DNA of 64,000 bases, taken from contig NC_014375.1 of the NCBI RefSeq assembly GCF_000144605.1, positions 1,860,001 through 1,924,000 on the forward strand, read 5' to 3'. The stretch is from Brevundimonas subvibrioides ATCC 15264. Lineage in GTDB: Bacteria; Pseudomonadota; Alphaproteobacteria; Caulobacterales; Caulobacteraceae. A program made the translations under genes and the position numbers. Below the pieces are notes generated by a model. That model was not told the DNA's origin. It saw nothing but the letters and a program-made list of their open reading frames with translations, and did no database searches. Shown here one piece after another: positions 26,467 to 35,514 of the stretch; the first letter of the stretch is position 1; each line of letters starts with the position of its first letter.

Positions 26467-28424
26467 GACTTGACCTTTACATAGCTGCCGGGGGCCGGCT
26501 CGATGGGCTTCAGAGGCCCCGTCTTCGGATTGCGGGCCGCGACCCAGTCGCCGGACTTGTCGTGGAGCCAGGTGGCCCAGTGCTCCCACCAGCTGCCGGG
26601 ATGCTCGAGCGCCCCGGCCTGCCATTCGGCGAGAGAGCCGGGCAGGGCGGCGTTGGTCCAGTGCTGGTACTTCTTCGCGGAGGGCGGATTGATCACCCCC
26701 GCGATATGGCCCGAACCGGCAAGGGTCAGGGTCACGTCGGCGTTGGAAAACGCCCGGGCCGAGCGATAGACCGAGTTCATCGGCGCAATGTGATCCTCGC
26801 GGCTGGCCTGGAAATACAGGGGGATCGTCACCTTCGACAGATCGACCTTGAGGCCGCCGATCGTGAACTCGCCCTTCGACAGCAGGTTCTGGCCATACAT
26901 GGAGCGCAGATAGTCCATGTGCAGCCGCTTGGGCATCCGGGTCTGGTCGGCGTTCCAGAACAGCAGGTCGAACGCCGCGGGCGACTTGCCCATCAGATAG
27001 TTGGACACGAAGAACGACCAGATCAGGTCGTTGGCGCGCAGGGCGTTGAACGTCTCGGCCATGGCCGCACCGGGCAGGACGCCGCCCGCCGCATCCATCT
27101 GGTCCTCGACCTGGGACAGCCAGTGCTCATCGGTGAACAGCAGCAGGTCGCCCGCCTCGGCGAAATCATGCTGGGCGGCGAAGAAGGTCGTCGAGCCGAC
27201 GCGGGTATCGCCTTTGGCCGCCATATGGGCGAGGGCGGCCCCCATCAGCGTCCCGCCGATGCAATAGCCGACGGTGTTCAGCGTCTTCGAGCCGGATTGC
27301 TCCAGCGCCTTCTCGACCGCGCGATAGATGCCCTTTTCCAGATAGTCGTCGAAGCCGAAGCCGGCCTTGTCGACGTCGGGGTTCACCCATGAGCAGACGA
27401 ACACGGTGAAGCCCTGGGCCGACAGCCAGCGGATCATGGAGTTCTCCGGCTGGAGATCCATGATGTAGAATTTGTTGATCCAGGGCGGGAAGATCAGCAG
27501 CGGAATGGCGCGCTGTCTGTCCGTCGCGGCATCGAACTGGATCAGCTCGAACAGTTCGTCGCGCCAGACGACCTGGCCCGGCGCGGTGGCGACATTCTCG
27601 CCGACGACGAACTTGCCGTAGTCGGCCTGGCTGATCTTGAGCTTGCCCATGCCGCGTTCGAGATCGGCGGCGAAGTTCTGCATGCCCTTGACCAGCGATT
27701 CGCCATTCGTCTCGGCCATGGCCTTCAGCGCCGCCGGATTGGAGGCGAGGAAATTCGACGGCGAGAAGGCGTCGGTCAGCAGCTTGGTGAAGAACTCGGC
27801 GCGGCGTTTGACGATCGGATCGACATCCTCGACCGAGGAGACGAGGCCGTTCATCCAGTCCGAGGTCACGAGGTAGGACTGGCGCATCATGTCGAACATC
27901 GGGTTCTCGGACCAGGCAGGGTCCTTGAACCGCTTGTCCTTCGACGGTTCTGGCGAGGCCTCGCCGGCCGCGCGGCGCGTGGTGGAGGCCCACAGGTCCA
28001 TGTAGCGGTTGAACAGGTCGGCCTGGGCCGCGAACAGCTTGTCCGGTCGCGCCGCCAGACTGGTCATGACCGAATTCATCGCCGGCCCCACGTTGAAGGG
28101 ATCGGGCGAGAGGGCCGCCGGGCGGTCGGCCTGGGACAGGGCTGCCTCGGCGATGGCGGACTGGGCCGTCATGGCCGCGCGGGCCAGGTTCAGCGACAGG
28201 GCCTCGAGCATCTGGCGCTGGTCGGCCGCGATGTCGGGCAGGGCGAGGGGAGAGGGCGATTCGGGCGGCGGGGCCGGGACGGGATCGACGGCCGGCGTGT
28301 CGACGGGGGTCGGGACCGCTTTCGCCTTGGGCGCGCGAGGTTTGGCCGAGGTCGGACGGCCGGCCTTGCGCGGGGCCTTGGCGGCGGCGAGGGTCGGCGG
28401 TGGGGAGGTCGGGGTCCGGGCCAT
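26463..28424 (-). CDS. phaC: Class I polyhydroxyalkanoate synthase
   Basis: Polymerises 3-hydroxyacyl-CoA into storage polyester on granule surfaces. The 653 residues are longer than the usual 560-600 because of an N-terminal extension of about 65 residues rich in Pro, Ala and Lys, with an RKAGRPTSAKPRAPKAK run. The catalytic core is complete: FPPWINKFYIMDLQPENS, VNTVGYCIGGTL-type lipase box (here NTVGYCIGG, with the nucleophilic Cys), the REDHIAPMNSVY Asp and the GSGHIAGVINPP His. ATG 28424 has AAGGA six bases before it; an earlier in-frame start gives no family match. Confidence 0.94.
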   Translation of the reverse strand: MARTPTSPPPTLAAAKAPRKAGRPTSAKPRAPKAKAVPTPVDTPAVDPVPAPPPESPSPLALPDIAADQRQMLEALSLNLARAAMTAQSAIAEAALSQADRPAALSPDPFNVGPAMNSVMTSLAARPDKLFAAQADLFNRYMDLWASTTRRAAGEASPEPSKDKRFKDPAWSENPMFDMMRQSYLVTSDWMNGLVSSVEDVDPIVKRRAEFFTKLLTDAFSPSNFLASNPAALKAMAETNGESLVKGMQNFAADLERGMGKLKISQADYGKFVVGENVATAPGQVVWRDELFELIQFDAATDRQRAIPLLIFPPWINKFYIMDLQPENSMIRWLSAQGFTVFVCSWVNPDVDKAGFGFDDYLEKGIYRAVEKALEQSGSKTLNTVGYCIGGTLMGAALAHMAAKGDTRVGSTTFFAAQHDFAEAGDLLLFTDEHWLSQVEDQMDAAGGVLPGAAMAETFNALRANDLIWSFFVSNYLMGKSPAAFDLLFWNADQTRMPKRLHMDYLRSMYGQNLLSKGEFTIGGLKVDLSKVTIPLYFQASREDHIAPMNSVYRSARAFSNADVTLTLAGSGHIAGVINPPSAKKYQHWTNAALPGSLAEWQAGALEHPGSWWEHWATWLHDKSGDWVAARNPKTGPLKPIEPAPGSYVKVKS

Positions 28425-28509
28425 GAAGGATCCTTGCGCTTCCAGTTCGACGGCGTGCGCGTGCTCCGCCCTTCCGCCTGTCACGATCATGCATTAGACC
28501 GACGCGGAC

Positions 28510-28965
28510 ATGAACGCGCATCGGGCGAAAAAGATAGTCGGACTGGCGCTGGCCTCAGTGTCGACGGCGGGCGTGGCCGGTTGCGCCGGGGCCTTCGACC
28601 CCACGACCGATGCCACCTCGCCGATCGCGCCGCGCGTCCAGGCCCTGGTCGACGCGAACCGCGAGTATCCGCGCTGGGCCGACTTCCCCAAGACCGCGAC
28701 GGACACGCCACGGCCGATCGAGGTTGCGGCCCGCGTCAATACGCTGCGCGCCTCGGGCGGGGCCCTGGCCGGCGAGGCGTCCCGGATCGAGTGGACGCTG
28801 GGCGACCCGGTCGCCTTCGCCAACGAGGTCAACGCCCGCGTCGATGCCCAGGCCATCTCGCCCGTCACGGCGGAAACCCAGGCCGAGGTCGACGCCTTCG
28901 CCGCCGAGTTGCGCCGTCGTGGCGCGGCCCCGCCCCCGATCGATCGGACGCCCGCGCCGCGCTGA
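28510..28965 (+). CDS. Hypothetical lipoprotein
   Basis: One hundred and fifty-one residues with a lipoprotein signal (KIVGLALASVSTAGVAGC, lipobox VAGC). The mature part contains YPRWADFPKTATDTPRP and two Ala/Glu-rich helices, and ends in a Pro-rich tail. It stands divergent from phaC and 60 bases before glpX. No family recognised, but the layout looks like a conserved envelope protein. Confidence 0.7.
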   Translation: MNAHRAKKIVGLALASVSTAGVAGCAGAFDPTTDATSPIAPRVQALVDANREYPRWADFPKTATDTPRPIEVAARVNTLRASGGALAGEASRIEWTLGDPVAFANEVNARVDAQAISPVTAETQAEVDAFAAELRRRGAAPPPIDRTPAPR

Positions 28966-29026
28966 TCCGCGAAATCCATCGCCCGGTCGAGAGAATCCGG
29001 GGATCATCCCTCTCAGGAGTTTTCAC

Positions 29027-29998
29027 ATGGCTGACACGGCCCCCTTCGCCTCGACGCCCTTTTCATCGACCTTGGCCGCCGACGCCGCCATGGTCACCGA
29101 ACTGGCCGCGATCGCGTCCTGGGCCCAGATCGGGCGCGGGGACGAGAAACACGCCGACCAGCTGGCGGTCGACGCCATGCGCACGGCGCTGAACAGCCTG
29201 GATATCGACGGCAAGATCGTCATCGGCGAGGGCGAGCGCGACGAAGCGCCGATGCTCTACATCGGCGAGAAGGTCGGTACCGGCAAAGGCCCGGCCATCG
29301 ACATCGCCCTGGATCCGCTGGAAGGCACCACCCTAACGGCCAAGGCCATGGCCAATGCGCTGACGGTGCTGTCGATGTCGGCCGGCGGCGGCATGCTGCA
29401 TGCGCCCGACACCTATATGGACAAGATCGCCATCGGTCCCGGCTATGCGCTCGGCACGGTCGATCTGGACATGACGCCCGGCGACAACGTCCGCTCGCTG
29501 GCCTCGGCCAAGGGCGTGCGGCCGGACCAGATCACCGTCTGCGTGATGGACCGCCCCCGCCACGAGGCGCTGATCGCCGCCCTGCGCGAGGTCGGGGCCA
29601 AGGTCATGCTGATCACCGACGGCGACGTGGCCGGCGTGATCCACACGGCCGAGCCGGAAACCGGCATCGATCTGTATCTGGGTTCGGGCGGCGCCCCCGA
29701 AGGCGTGCTGGCGGCCTCTGCGCTCAAATGCGTGGGCGGGCATTTCCAGGGGCGTCTGCTGTTCCGGAACGATGACGAGCGCGCCCGGGCCCAGCGCACC
29801 GGCGTCACCGATTTCGACCGCAAATACGACCTGCACGAACTGGTCTCCAAGGACGCCGTCTTCGCGGCCACCGGCGTGACCAAGGGGGCCATGCTGGACG
29901 GTGTGCAGATGGGGGCCAACTTCGTCACCACCCACACCCTCGTGATGGACTCCTCCACCCGGACCGTGCGCCGCATTCGCACGACCCGCCCGATCTGA
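29027..29998 (+). CDS. glpX: Class II fructose-1,6-bisphosphatase
   Basis: Dephosphorylates fructose 1,6-bisphosphate in gluconeogenesis. The 323 residues include GEGERDEAPMLYIGEKVG and the metal site ALDPLEGTTLTAKAMANALT, the GlpX signatures, and the late GSGGAPEGVLAASALKC. ATG 29027 has CAGGAG eight bases upstream; a longer frame back to 28610 overlaps the lipoprotein gene and is not coding. It overlaps recJ by one base. Confidence 0.95.
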   Translation: MADTAPFASTPFSSTLAADAAMVTELAAIASWAQIGRGDEKHADQLAVDAMRTALNSLDIDGKIVIGEGERDEAPMLYIGEKVGTGKGPAIDIALDPLEGTTLTAKAMANALTVLSMSAGGGMLHAPDTYMDKIAIGPGYALGTVDLDMTPGDNVRSLASAKGVRPDQITVCVMDRPRHEALIAALREVGAKVMLITDGDVAGVIHTAEPETGIDLYLGSGGAPEGVLAASALKCVGGHFQGRLLFRNDDERARAQRTGVTDFDRKYDLHELVSKDAVFAATGVTKGAMLDGVQMGANFVTTHTLVMDSSTRTVRRIRTTRPI

Positions 29999-31815
29999 TG
30001 GCCGATGGACCTCCGGCCGCGCCACTGACGCCGGGGTTCCTCGATGTCGCGCGCTCGCTGTCGGGGCGCGCATGGAGGCAGCGGCCCGCCGAGGCGTCGG
30101 TCATCCGGGCCCACATGCAGGGTCTGGGGCTTGACGAGCCGCTGGCGCGGGCCCTGGCCGCGCGGGGCGTGAAGCCGGAGCAGGGTGCCGACTTTCTGGA
30201 GCCGACGCTCAAGGCGCTGTTTCCCGATCCGTCCAGCTTCATGGACATGGACCTGGCGGCCGAAGCGATCGTGTCCGCGATCCAGTCGGGCGAGAGCATT
30301 CATGTCTTCGCCGACTATGACGTCGACGGGGCCTCCAGCGCGGCCCTGCTGGTGCGCTGGTTCCGGGCTCTTGGCCGCGACCTGCCGATCTATGTCCCGG
30401 ACCGCCTGACCGAGGGCTATGGCCCCAGTCCTATGGCCTTCGACCGGCTGAAGGCCTCGGGGGCCGAACTGGTCATCACGGTCGACTGCGGCGCAGCCGC
30501 CAACGAGGCGATCGCCCACGCGTGCGGGATCGGGCTCAAGGTCGTGGTGATCGATCACCACATGATGCGCGAGGAGCCGCCCCGGTGTCTGGCGGTCGTC
30601 AACCCGAATCGCCCGGGTGATACCTCCGGTCAGGGCAATCTGGCGGCGGCGGGCGTGGTGTTCGTCCTGCTGGCCGCCCTGAACCGGGAGGCCCGGAAGC
30701 GCGGGCTGTTCGTCGAGACGCCGGAGCCCGACATCCGCCAGTGGCTCGATCTGGCGGCGCTCGGTGCCATCTGCGACGTCACCGGCCTGACCGGTTTCAA
30801 TCGCGCGCTGACCGGGCTGGGGCTCAGGGTCATGTCGGGCTGGCGCAATCCGGGCCTGAAGGCGCTTCTGGCCGTCGCGGGCGCAGAGCCGGGCCCGGCG
30901 AAATCGAATCACGCGGGCTTCATCCTCGGTCCCCGCATCAATGCGGGGGGACGGATCGGCCGGGCCGATCTGGGGGCCCGCCTGCTGTCCACGGACGATC
31001 CGCTCGAGGCCCGGGCCCTGGCCGAGGAACTGGACGCCCTGAACGTCGCCCGGCGCGAGGTCGAGCGGGAGGTCACCGAAACGGCCACCCGCCGCGTCGA
31101 GGCCACGGGGCAGCATGCGGACGGCTCGGCCGTCGTCGTGGTCTCGGGCGAGGACTGGCATCCCGGCGTCGTCGGCATCGTGGCCGGCCGGCTTCGCGAA
31201 CGCTGGCGAAAGCCGGTGATCGTGATCGGCGTGGACGCCGTCGCGCATGTCGGCAAGGGCTCCGGGCGGTCACAGCCCGGCATGAACCTGGGGCGCGCGA
31301 TCCAGTCGGCCTGGCGCGAGGGCTTGCTGCTGGCGGGCGGAGGCCACGCCATGGCGGCGGGTCTGACGATCCGGCCCGACGGCATCGACGCCCTCCGCGA
31401 TTTCCTGAATGCGACCATGGCCGGCGAACAGGCCGATGCCGATGCCCTCGACTGGGTCGAGGTCGATGCCCTGATCGACCCCGGCGCGGCCTCGCGGGCG
31501 CTGTTCGAGGGCTTCGAACGTCTGGCCCCCTTCGGTCCGGCCAACCCCGAGCCGCTGTTCGCGCTCAGCGGCGTTCAGTCGCGCGAGCCGGTGCAGATGA
31601 ACGGCGGCCATGTCCGCTGCCGGCTGGTCGGTGCGGACGGGGCTTCTGTGAAGGCCATCGCCTGGCGCTGCGCCGACCTGCCCTCGGGCAGGGCGCTGCT
31701 GGCGGGGCAGGGCGGTCTCAGCGTCGTCGGTCGTCTGAAGGCGGACGACTGGAACGGTCGCAAGGGCGTCCAGTTCGAGATCGAGGACGTCGCCGATCCG
31801 CGGATGGCTACTTAG
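29998..31815 (+). CDS. recJ: Single-stranded-DNA exonuclease RecJ
   Basis: 5'-3' ssDNA exonuclease in recombination and mismatch repair. The 605 residues have the DHH-family metal motifs: HVFADYDVDGASSAALL, ITVDCGAAANEA and VIDHHMMREEPP, then AALGAICDVTGL. The DHHA1 part holds HPGVVGIVAGRLRERW, SGRSQPGMNLG and GGGHAMAAGLTI. The ATG overlaps the glpX stop (TGATG). The stop codon lies inside a 12-base tandem duplication (31811-31834). Confidence 0.96.
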   Translation: MADGPPAAPLTPGFLDVARSLSGRAWRQRPAEASVIRAHMQGLGLDEPLARALAARGVKPEQGADFLEPTLKALFPDPSSFMDMDLAAEAIVSAIQSGESIHVFADYDVDGASSAALLVRWFRALGRDLPIYVPDRLTEGYGPSPMAFDRLKASGAELVITVDCGAAANEAIAHACGIGLKVVVIDHHMMREEPPRCLAVVNPNRPGDTSGQGNLAAAGVVFVLLAALNREARKRGLFVETPEPDIRQWLDLAALGAICDVTGLTGFNRALTGLGLRVMSGWRNPGLKALLAVAGAEPGPAKSNHAGFILGPRINAGGRIGRADLGARLLSTDDPLEARALAEELDALNVARREVEREVTETATRRVEATGQHADGSAVVVVSGEDWHPGVVGIVAGRLRERWRKPVIVIGVDAVAHVGKGSGRSQPGMNLGRAIQSAWREGLLLAGGGHAMAAGLTIRPDGIDALRDFLNATMAGEQADADALDWVEVDALIDPGAASRALFEGFERLAPFGPANPEPLFALSGVQSREPVQMNGGHVRCRLVGADGASVKAIAWRCADLPSGRALLAGQGGLSVVGRLKADDWNGRKGVQFEIEDVADPRMAT

Positions 31816-31834
31816 TTCAAAACTTAGTTCAAAA
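31811..31834 (+). repeat. Perfect 12-base tandem duplication over the recJ stop
   Basis: CTTAGTTCAAAA occurs twice in direct succession (31811-31822 and 31823-31834). The first copy contains the recJ TAG. Confidence 0.85.
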
Positions 31835-31886
31835 GGCCGCTTGCGCCCCCGGAAATCGCCCGCTATATCGCCCGCTCTCGCGCAGC

Positions 31887-31961
31887 GGTCCCTTCGTCTA
31901 TCGGTTAGGACGTCAGGTTTTCAACCTGAAAAGAGGGGTTCGACTCCCCTAGGGACTGCCA
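31887..31961 (+). tRNA. tRNA-Glu (anticodon TTC)
   Basis: Complete 75-base cloverleaf with encoded CCA. The acceptor GGTCCCT/AGGGACT has one G-U pair, the anticodon arm TCAGG-TTTTCAA-CCTGA gives TTC, and the T-arm carries GTTCGACTC. Confidence 0.97.
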
Positions 31962-32169
31962 CGCGGGATTTCCCCACATCGATGTGTGAACACCGCTCCT
32001 GGCCGGCCCCGACGGGCCTCGGCCCGGGCGTTATTGCGAGTTGTGCGCATCATTCGACCGGGATTTGCGCCGTGCTCGGCAAGAAATCGGTGTTTTTCGC
32101 TTTTCTAGCGTTCGCGTAACCGTGTTAAACAGACCGCTGTCTGCCAGATGCGCGGACGGGGGGCTGGAC

Positions 32170-32730
32170 GTGTCTGATTTTGAGAGCCTGGAGGCGACCG
32201 ATGTGGTCCGTGTCGCCGGGCGTGTAAAATGGTTCGATCCGGGCAAGGGCTACGGTTTCATCGTGCCCGACGACCCGGGACAGACGGATCACAAGGACAT
32301 CCTGCTGCACATCTCCAGCCTGCGGGACTCCGGACGAGACCTGGCGGGCGAGGGCGCAACCATCGAATGCGACTGCGCGCGCCGCGCCAAGGGCTGGCAG
32401 GTGGTCCATATCCACGACCTCGGCCAGAGCGAGCCCGAGATGGCCGCGCCGCGTCGGACCGGCTACGAGGCCCTCCGCGCCGATGCGCGCAGCCTGTCGG
32501 CCCCGGCGGCGGTCCTGGGCGACCTGGAGCCCGCGACCGTCAAATGGTTCAATCGCACCAAGGGCTATGGTTTCGTGGTGCGCGAAACCGATCCGGGCGA
32601 TATCTTCGTCCATATCGAGACGCTGCGGCGCTGCGGACTGGACGATCTGGTTCCCGGCGAGACGGTGGCGGTGCGGTTCGCGACGGGTCCCAAGGGGCTG
32701 GTGGTGGCCGAAATCAAGCCGGGCGGCTGA
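32170..32730 (+). CDS. Double cold-shock-domain protein
   Basis: RNA/DNA-binding protein of about 186 residues with two cold-shock domains. The first has [23 protein letters not shown], and the second [16 protein letters not shown] followed by [13 protein letters not shown]; both have the RNP1 aromatic residues. This layout matches the Caulobacter CspC/CspD proteins, which act in cold and stationary phase. GTG 32170 is the start: a G-run ribosome site precedes it and the domain begins 20 residues later, while the frame further upstream has no coding character. The 208-base leader after tRNA-Glu could carry regulation, but I see no defined element there. Confidence 0.88.
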   Translation: MSDFESLEATDVVRVAGRVKWFDPGKGYGFIVPDDPGQTDHKDILLHISSLRDSGRDLAGEGATIECDCARRAKGWQVVHIHDLGQSEPEMAAPRRTGYEALRADARSLSAPAAVLGDLEPATVKWFNRTKGYGFVVRETDPGDIFVHIETLRRCGLDDLVPGETVAVRFATGPKGLVVAEIKPGG

Positions 32731-32751
32731 TCCCGCCCCGAAAGGGCGGAC

Positions 32752-33228
32752 ATGCTGTCGAAACGTTTGCTGACCACCATCGGACTGGGTCTGGCCCTGC
32801 TGACCGGCGCCTGTGCCAAGGAGGCCGGGCCCGTGGACGCCGCGGGCCGCCCGCTGGAAGCGCTCACCATCGTCACCGCCAGCGGCGAGCATCAGTTTCT
32901 GGTCGAGATCGCGGATGACGAGGCCGAGCGTCAGCGGGGCCTGATGTTCCGACCGCCGCTGGAGGACGATCGCGGCATGCTGTTCCAGTTTCCGGTCGCG
33001 GAGGAACAGGGCTTCTGGATGAAGAACACGCCCAGTTCGCTGGACATCCTCTACATCGATCCGACGGGCCGCATCGTGTCGATCGCCAGCCACGCCACGC
33101 CCTATTCGGAGACGACGCTGCCGTCGAACGGCGCGGCCAACGGGGTGCTGGAGCTGCGGGCAGGGCGGGCCGAGGAGATCGGGGCCGTTCCCGGGTCGAC
33201 CGTGCGGCACCCCTTTTTCAAGCCCTGA
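32752..33228 (+). CDS. DUF192 lipoprotein
   Basis: One hundred and fifty-eight residues. Lipoprotein signal ending LTGAC, then a DUF192 domain: EIADDEAERQRGLMFRPPLEDDRGMLFQF, FWMKNTPSSLDILYID and GVLELRAGRAEEIGAVPGS. DUF192 proteins are common in the envelope of alphaproteobacteria; their role is unknown. It lies 21 bases after the cold-shock gene and may share its transcript. Confidence 0.9.
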   Translation: MLSKRLLTTIGLGLALLTGACAKEAGPVDAAGRPLEALTIVTASGEHQFLVEIADDEAERQRGLMFRPPLEDDRGMLFQFPVAEEQGFWMKNTPSSLDILYIDPTGRIVSIASHATPYSETTLPSNGAANGVLELRAGRAEEIGAVPGSTVRHPFFKP

Positions 33229-33276
33229 GGCGATCTTCCGTTGCAGCGGCCTCCGGATGCTGGCAGACCCCTCCGC

Positions 33277-33353
<77 letters not shown>

Positions 33354-33394
33354 TTGTCCCTGTGGGGCCATCGCTCGGCGCGCGGCGTCTCGCG

Positions 33395-33859
33395 ACTTGA
33401 GCCCATTTCTTGCTATAAGGGGGCTACCGCTCGCGACGCGGTCGCTCGCTGCTTGAGCCCACCTCCTGAATGAGATCCGCCATGCTGGCCCGCATCTATC
33501 GCCCCGCCAAGACCGCGATGCAGTCGGGCAAGGCCAAGTCCAGGGACTGGCGGCTGGATTTCGAGCCCGCCTCGGCCCGCACCATCGATCCGCTGATGGG
33601 CTGGACCAGCTCGTCGGACATGAACGGCCAGGTGCGGCTGACGTTCGAGACGCGTGAGGAAGCCGTGGCCTACGCCGAGCGGCACGGCATTCCGTTCCGG
33701 CTGCACGAGCCGCAGGAAGCGCCGGTGATCCTGAAGGCCTATGCTGACAACTTCGCCACCAACCGCAAGCAGCCCTGGACGCACTAGGCACAGGGCGGCT
33801 GACGCGCGCCGCGCGGCGGCTTGCTGCTTGAGCCGCGGGAAGCCCCGGTGCTTGAGCCG
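33395..33859 (+). repeat. Four dispersed GCTTGAGCC-type short repeats
   Basis: Near-identical nine-base words occur at 33396 (ACTTGAGCC), 33451, 33826 and 33850 (GCTTGAGCC), two on each side of the NDUFS4-like gene. The flanks are also similar (GCG/GCT before, CC/CG after). Not coding; origin unknown. Confidence 0.5.
33482..33787 (+). CDS. NDUFS4-like complex I accessory protein
   Basis: About 101 residues matching the ETC complex I subunit conserved region: ARIYRPAKTAMQSGKAKSRD, FEPASARTIDPLMGWTSSSDM, VRLTFETREEAVAYAERHGI and a short C-terminal PWTH. In mitochondria this 18-kDa subunit stabilises the NADH module; alphaproteobacteria encode the bacterial ancestor. ATG 33482 is used, with ATG 33470 as the alternative. 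It is far from the nuo operon (57-64 kb) and stands alone between tRNA genes. TTGAGCC and GCTATAAG at 33397-33420 could form its promoter. Confidence 0.9.
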   Translation: MLARIYRPAKTAMQSGKAKSRDWRLDFEPASARTIDPLMGWTSSSDMNGQVRLTFETREEAVAYAERHGIPFRLHEPQEAPVILKAYADNFATNRKQPWTH

Positions 33860-33891
33860 GGACGCGCTTTACGGCTAACCGTTCAACCCGA

Positions 33892-33968
33892 GCACCCATA
33901 GCTCAACCGGATAGAGCACCCGCCTTCTAAGCGGGATGTTGCAGGTTCGAGTCCTGCTGGGTGCGCCA
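33892..33968 (+). tRNA. tRNA-Arg (anticodon TCT)
   Basis: Complete 77-base cloverleaf with encoded CCA. The acceptor GCACCCA/TGGGTGC is perfect, and the loop CTTCTAA between CCCGC and GCGGG gives TCT. Confidence 0.97.
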
Positions 33969-33990
33969 CCGTTTCCACGAGGACCTGCCG

Positions 33991-34251
33991 ATGGCCGATA
34001 TCAAGAACCAGACCCTGCAGGGCCGGGTGACGCTGGACGGCAAGACCTTCACCGACTGCGCCTTCCAGAACGCCCAGCTGGTCTACAAGGGCGGACAGCA
34101 GCCCAGCTTCGTCAACTGCCGCTTCGTCCAGAGCCGGTTCGTGTTCGAGGACGAGGCCGCCAACACGGTCAACTTCCTGCGCGGCATGCTGCAGCCCCAG
34201 ACCGGGATGCGGGGGTTCGTCACGGGCATGATGCCGGAAATCGGCGGCTAG
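33991..34251 (+). CDS. Conserved small hypothetical protein
   Basis: Eighty-six residues beginning MADIKNQTLQGRVTLDG, with a GAGGA ribosome site seven bases upstream and only 22 bases after tRNA-Arg. The middle (FTDCAFQNAQLVY, FVNCRFVQSRFVFED) recalls one or two turns of a right-handed beta-helix, like pentapeptide-repeat proteins, but is too short for a full one. Soluble, no signal peptide. Its stop overlaps the convergent metC gene in CTAG. Function unknown. Confidence 0.72.
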   Translation: MADIKNQTLQGRVTLDGKTFTDCAFQNAQLVYKGGQQPSFVNCRFVQSRFVFEDEAANTVNFLRGMLQPQTGMRGFVTGMMPEIGG

Positions 34252-35447
34252 GTTTGAGGCCAGCCGGCGAGACCGGCCTCGAGGTCCGCGATCAGATCGG
34301 CGGGCTCTTCCAGCCCCACGTGAATCCGCAGCAGCGGACCCTCCAGCGTCGGCGGGGCCTCGCGCCAGGCCATCTGCGGCGTCTCCAGGGTGATCAGGCT
34401 TTCGAACCCGCCCCAGGAATAGCCGAGACCGAACAGGGTCAGACCGTTCAGCAGGGCTTCGGCGTCGGCGCGACTCCCGCCTCTCATCACCACGCCGAAC
34501 AGCGACGCCGCGCCGGTATAATGCCGCGCCCACACGTCATGGGCGGGGTCGTCGGGGCGGGCGGGATAGAGAACCCGGGCGACCTCCGGGCGCGCGGCCA
34601 TCCAGTCAGCGACTGTCAACGCCGACCGCGCCTGTTCCGAATAGCGCAGCGGCATTGTCCGGAGGCCTCTCAAGGCCAGCCAGGCATCGTCGGGCGACAC
34701 ACATAGTCCGATGTCCTCGACCGCATCGGCGATGAGCGTGCAAAGCGCGGGATCGCCGGCCGACACCGCCCCGAGCATGAGGTCGGAGTGGCCCCCGACG
34801 TATTTGGTCAGGGCCTGGACGCTGACGTCGACGCCGTGAACCAGCGGCTTGAAGGCCAGGCCCGCCGCCCAGGTGTTGTCCATCACCGTCAGGACGTTCC
34901 GGGCGCGCGCGGCGGCGGCGAGCGCGGGCACATCGATCATCGCGAACGTCAGCGAAGCGGGCGATTCGATCAGGATTACACGCGTGCGATCGCTGATCCT
35001 TTCGGCGATGCCGGCGGCCGGGGCTTCGGGCGGATGAAACCGCGTGACGACACCGCGCGCCGCCATATGACGGGTCAGGAACCGGCGCACCGGGCCATAG
35101 ACGGCGTCGGTCGTCAGGATTTCGTCGCCGGGCTTCGTCAGCGCGATCAGCGGCAGGGTCACGGCTGCGAGGCCTGACGGGACAAGCCAGCAATCGCGCG
35201 CCTGCTCGAGATCGGCCAGAGCGGCGCGCAACGCGGTCTGGGATGCGGTGCCTTCGATGCCATACAGCGGGCCCTGACCGGCATCGCGCATGTCGGCCAC
35301 CGAGTCGGACAGCAGGGTCGATGCCCGTTCGACGGGAGGATTGACCGGCCGGCGGCCCTTTCCGCGCCGCGTGGCGGACGCGATCAGCCGGGTACGGTCC
35401 GAAAGCGGGTCCAAGGTCCCCTCCGTGGGTTGCGAACAGGCCTCCAA
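34248..35447 (-). CDS. metC: Cystathionine beta-lyase
   Basis: PLP enzyme cleaving cystathionine to homocysteine, pyruvate and ammonia for methionine synthesis. The 399 residues belong to the Cys/Met metabolism family: YGIEGTASQTALRAALADLE, VPSGLAAVTLPLIAL, VMDNTWAAGLAFKP and ALTKYVGGHSDLMLG (Schiff-base Lys). The MetC-like layout fits better than cystathionine gamma-synthase, but close relatives are hard to separate by eye. The N-terminus before LIASATRRGKG may be a few residues too long. The gene is divergent from the binding-protein gene. Confidence 0.87.
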   Translation of the reverse strand: MEACSQPTEGTLDPLSDRTRLIASATRRGKGRRPVNPPVERASTLLSDSVADMRDAGQGPLYGIEGTASQTALRAALADLEQARDCWLVPSGLAAVTLPLIALTKPGDEILTTDAVYGPVRRFLTRHMAARGVVTRFHPPEAPAAGIAERISDRTRVILIESPASLTFAMIDVPALAAAARARNVLTVMDNTWAAGLAFKPLVHGVDVSVQALTKYVGGHSDLMLGAVSAGDPALCTLIADAVEDIGLCVSPDDAWLALRGLRTMPLRYSEQARSALTVADWMAARPEVARVLYPARPDDPAHDVWARHYTGAASLFGVVMRGGSRADAEALLNGLTLFGLGYSWGGFESLITLETPQMAWREAPPTLEGPLLRIHVGLEEPADLIADLEAGLAGWPQT

Positions 35448-35514
35448 AGGCCTCTAAAGCGGCGGGGGCGCAAGGGGCGACGCAGAGTCGCGAAGGCGCA
35501 AGGCGGGACGAACC

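Noticed and set aside
31815-31835. GTTC-N8-GTTC near the recJ end as an alphaproteobacterial LexA box
   Set aside because: The LexA pattern needs N7; the spacing here is N8 and results from the tandem duplication at the end of the gene.
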